From NCBI GenBank assembly GCA_964547525.1, contig CAZJOD010000045.1, forward strand, positions 1-23,541: a stretch of 23,541 nucleotides of DNA, written 5' to 3'. Below are positions 23,511 through 23,541 of the stretch, in pieces. Origin of the DNA: CAZJOD01 sp964547525 (GTDB taxonomy: Bacteria; Bacillota; Clostridia; JAAYHZ01). Numbering within the stretch: the stretch's first letter is position 1; the number at the start of each line of letters is the position of its first letter. The notes under the pieces were generated by a model that saw only the letters and a list, made by a program, of their open reading frames with translations, did not search any database and had not been told where the DNA came from. The position numbers and the translations under genes are program-made.

Positions 23511-23541
23511 AACAATTATAGCCGGGGGCGGTTTGAACACC

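Noticed and set aside
1..23541. CRISPR arrays, tRNA, rRNA, intact transposons
   Set aside because: No regular spaced repeats, cloverleaf arms, rRNA landmarks or complete transposase genes were seen on either strand.

Overview
The window is AT-rich and looks like a chromosomal segment of a low-GC Gram-positive anaerobe, most likely a member of the Clostridia. Evidence: Shine-Dalgarno sites of the AGGAGG type precede most genes, three genes use TTG starts, two lipoproteins carry Gram-positive lipoboxes, and the protein set (TmrB-like kinase, LytTR regulator, clostripain-family C11 peptidase, Trk system with split TrkA, KdpDE-like pair) is typical of Firmicutes. I cannot name a species. I saw no rRNA, tRNA, CRISPR array or intact mobile element.

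Layout. 1-490: an edge fragment and the first copy of a dispersed repeat, no clear gene. 491-2058 (minus): a MarR-type regulator followed by two unrecognised membrane proteins, with a promoter overlapped by two palindromes. 2184-2734: debris, namely a serine-recombinase fragment, a frameshifted GNAT fragment and the second repeat copy, which runs into the next gene. 2714-5758 (minus): a membrane-anchored M28 peptidase behind a TmrB-like P-loop protein. 6039-7112 (plus): an alpha/beta hydrolase, ending at a two-way terminator. 7277-10824: a LytTR response regulator divergent from a LemA protein and a C11 peptidase lipoprotein, with LytTR-like direct repeats between them. 11265-16719 (minus): a potassium module, KdpD-like kinase and KdpE-like regulator, then a TPR protein, two separate TrkA-like proteins and TrkH. 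16984-17667 (plus): YjbQ family plus TfoX C-terminal-domain protein. 17722-17885: the scar of an M81-type peptidase gene. 18271-20097 (plus): a large uncharacterised protein with a possible carbohydrate-active fold. 20373-22467 (minus): URO-D family protein and an AraC-type regulator. 22707-23450 (plus): an amino-acid-type solute-binding lipoprotein whose permease genes presumably lie beyond the edge.

How the parts fit. Three regulator-operator pairs can be read from the DNA: MarR with its 20-bp-spaced palindromes, the LytTR regulator with TACATTTYAAG repeats 21 bp apart ahead of lemA, and the KdpE-like regulator with a perfect 11-bp tandem repeat ahead of the trk operon. The potassium locus is notable because a KdpDE-like pair lacking the N-terminal KdpD sensor domain sits next to a Trk channel operon and not next to kdpFABC. 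The lemA-C11 pair under LytTR control is the best candidate here for a little-described functional module. Several gene remnants (recombinase, GNAT, M81, a possible one near 11.0 kb) show active decay between intact operons.
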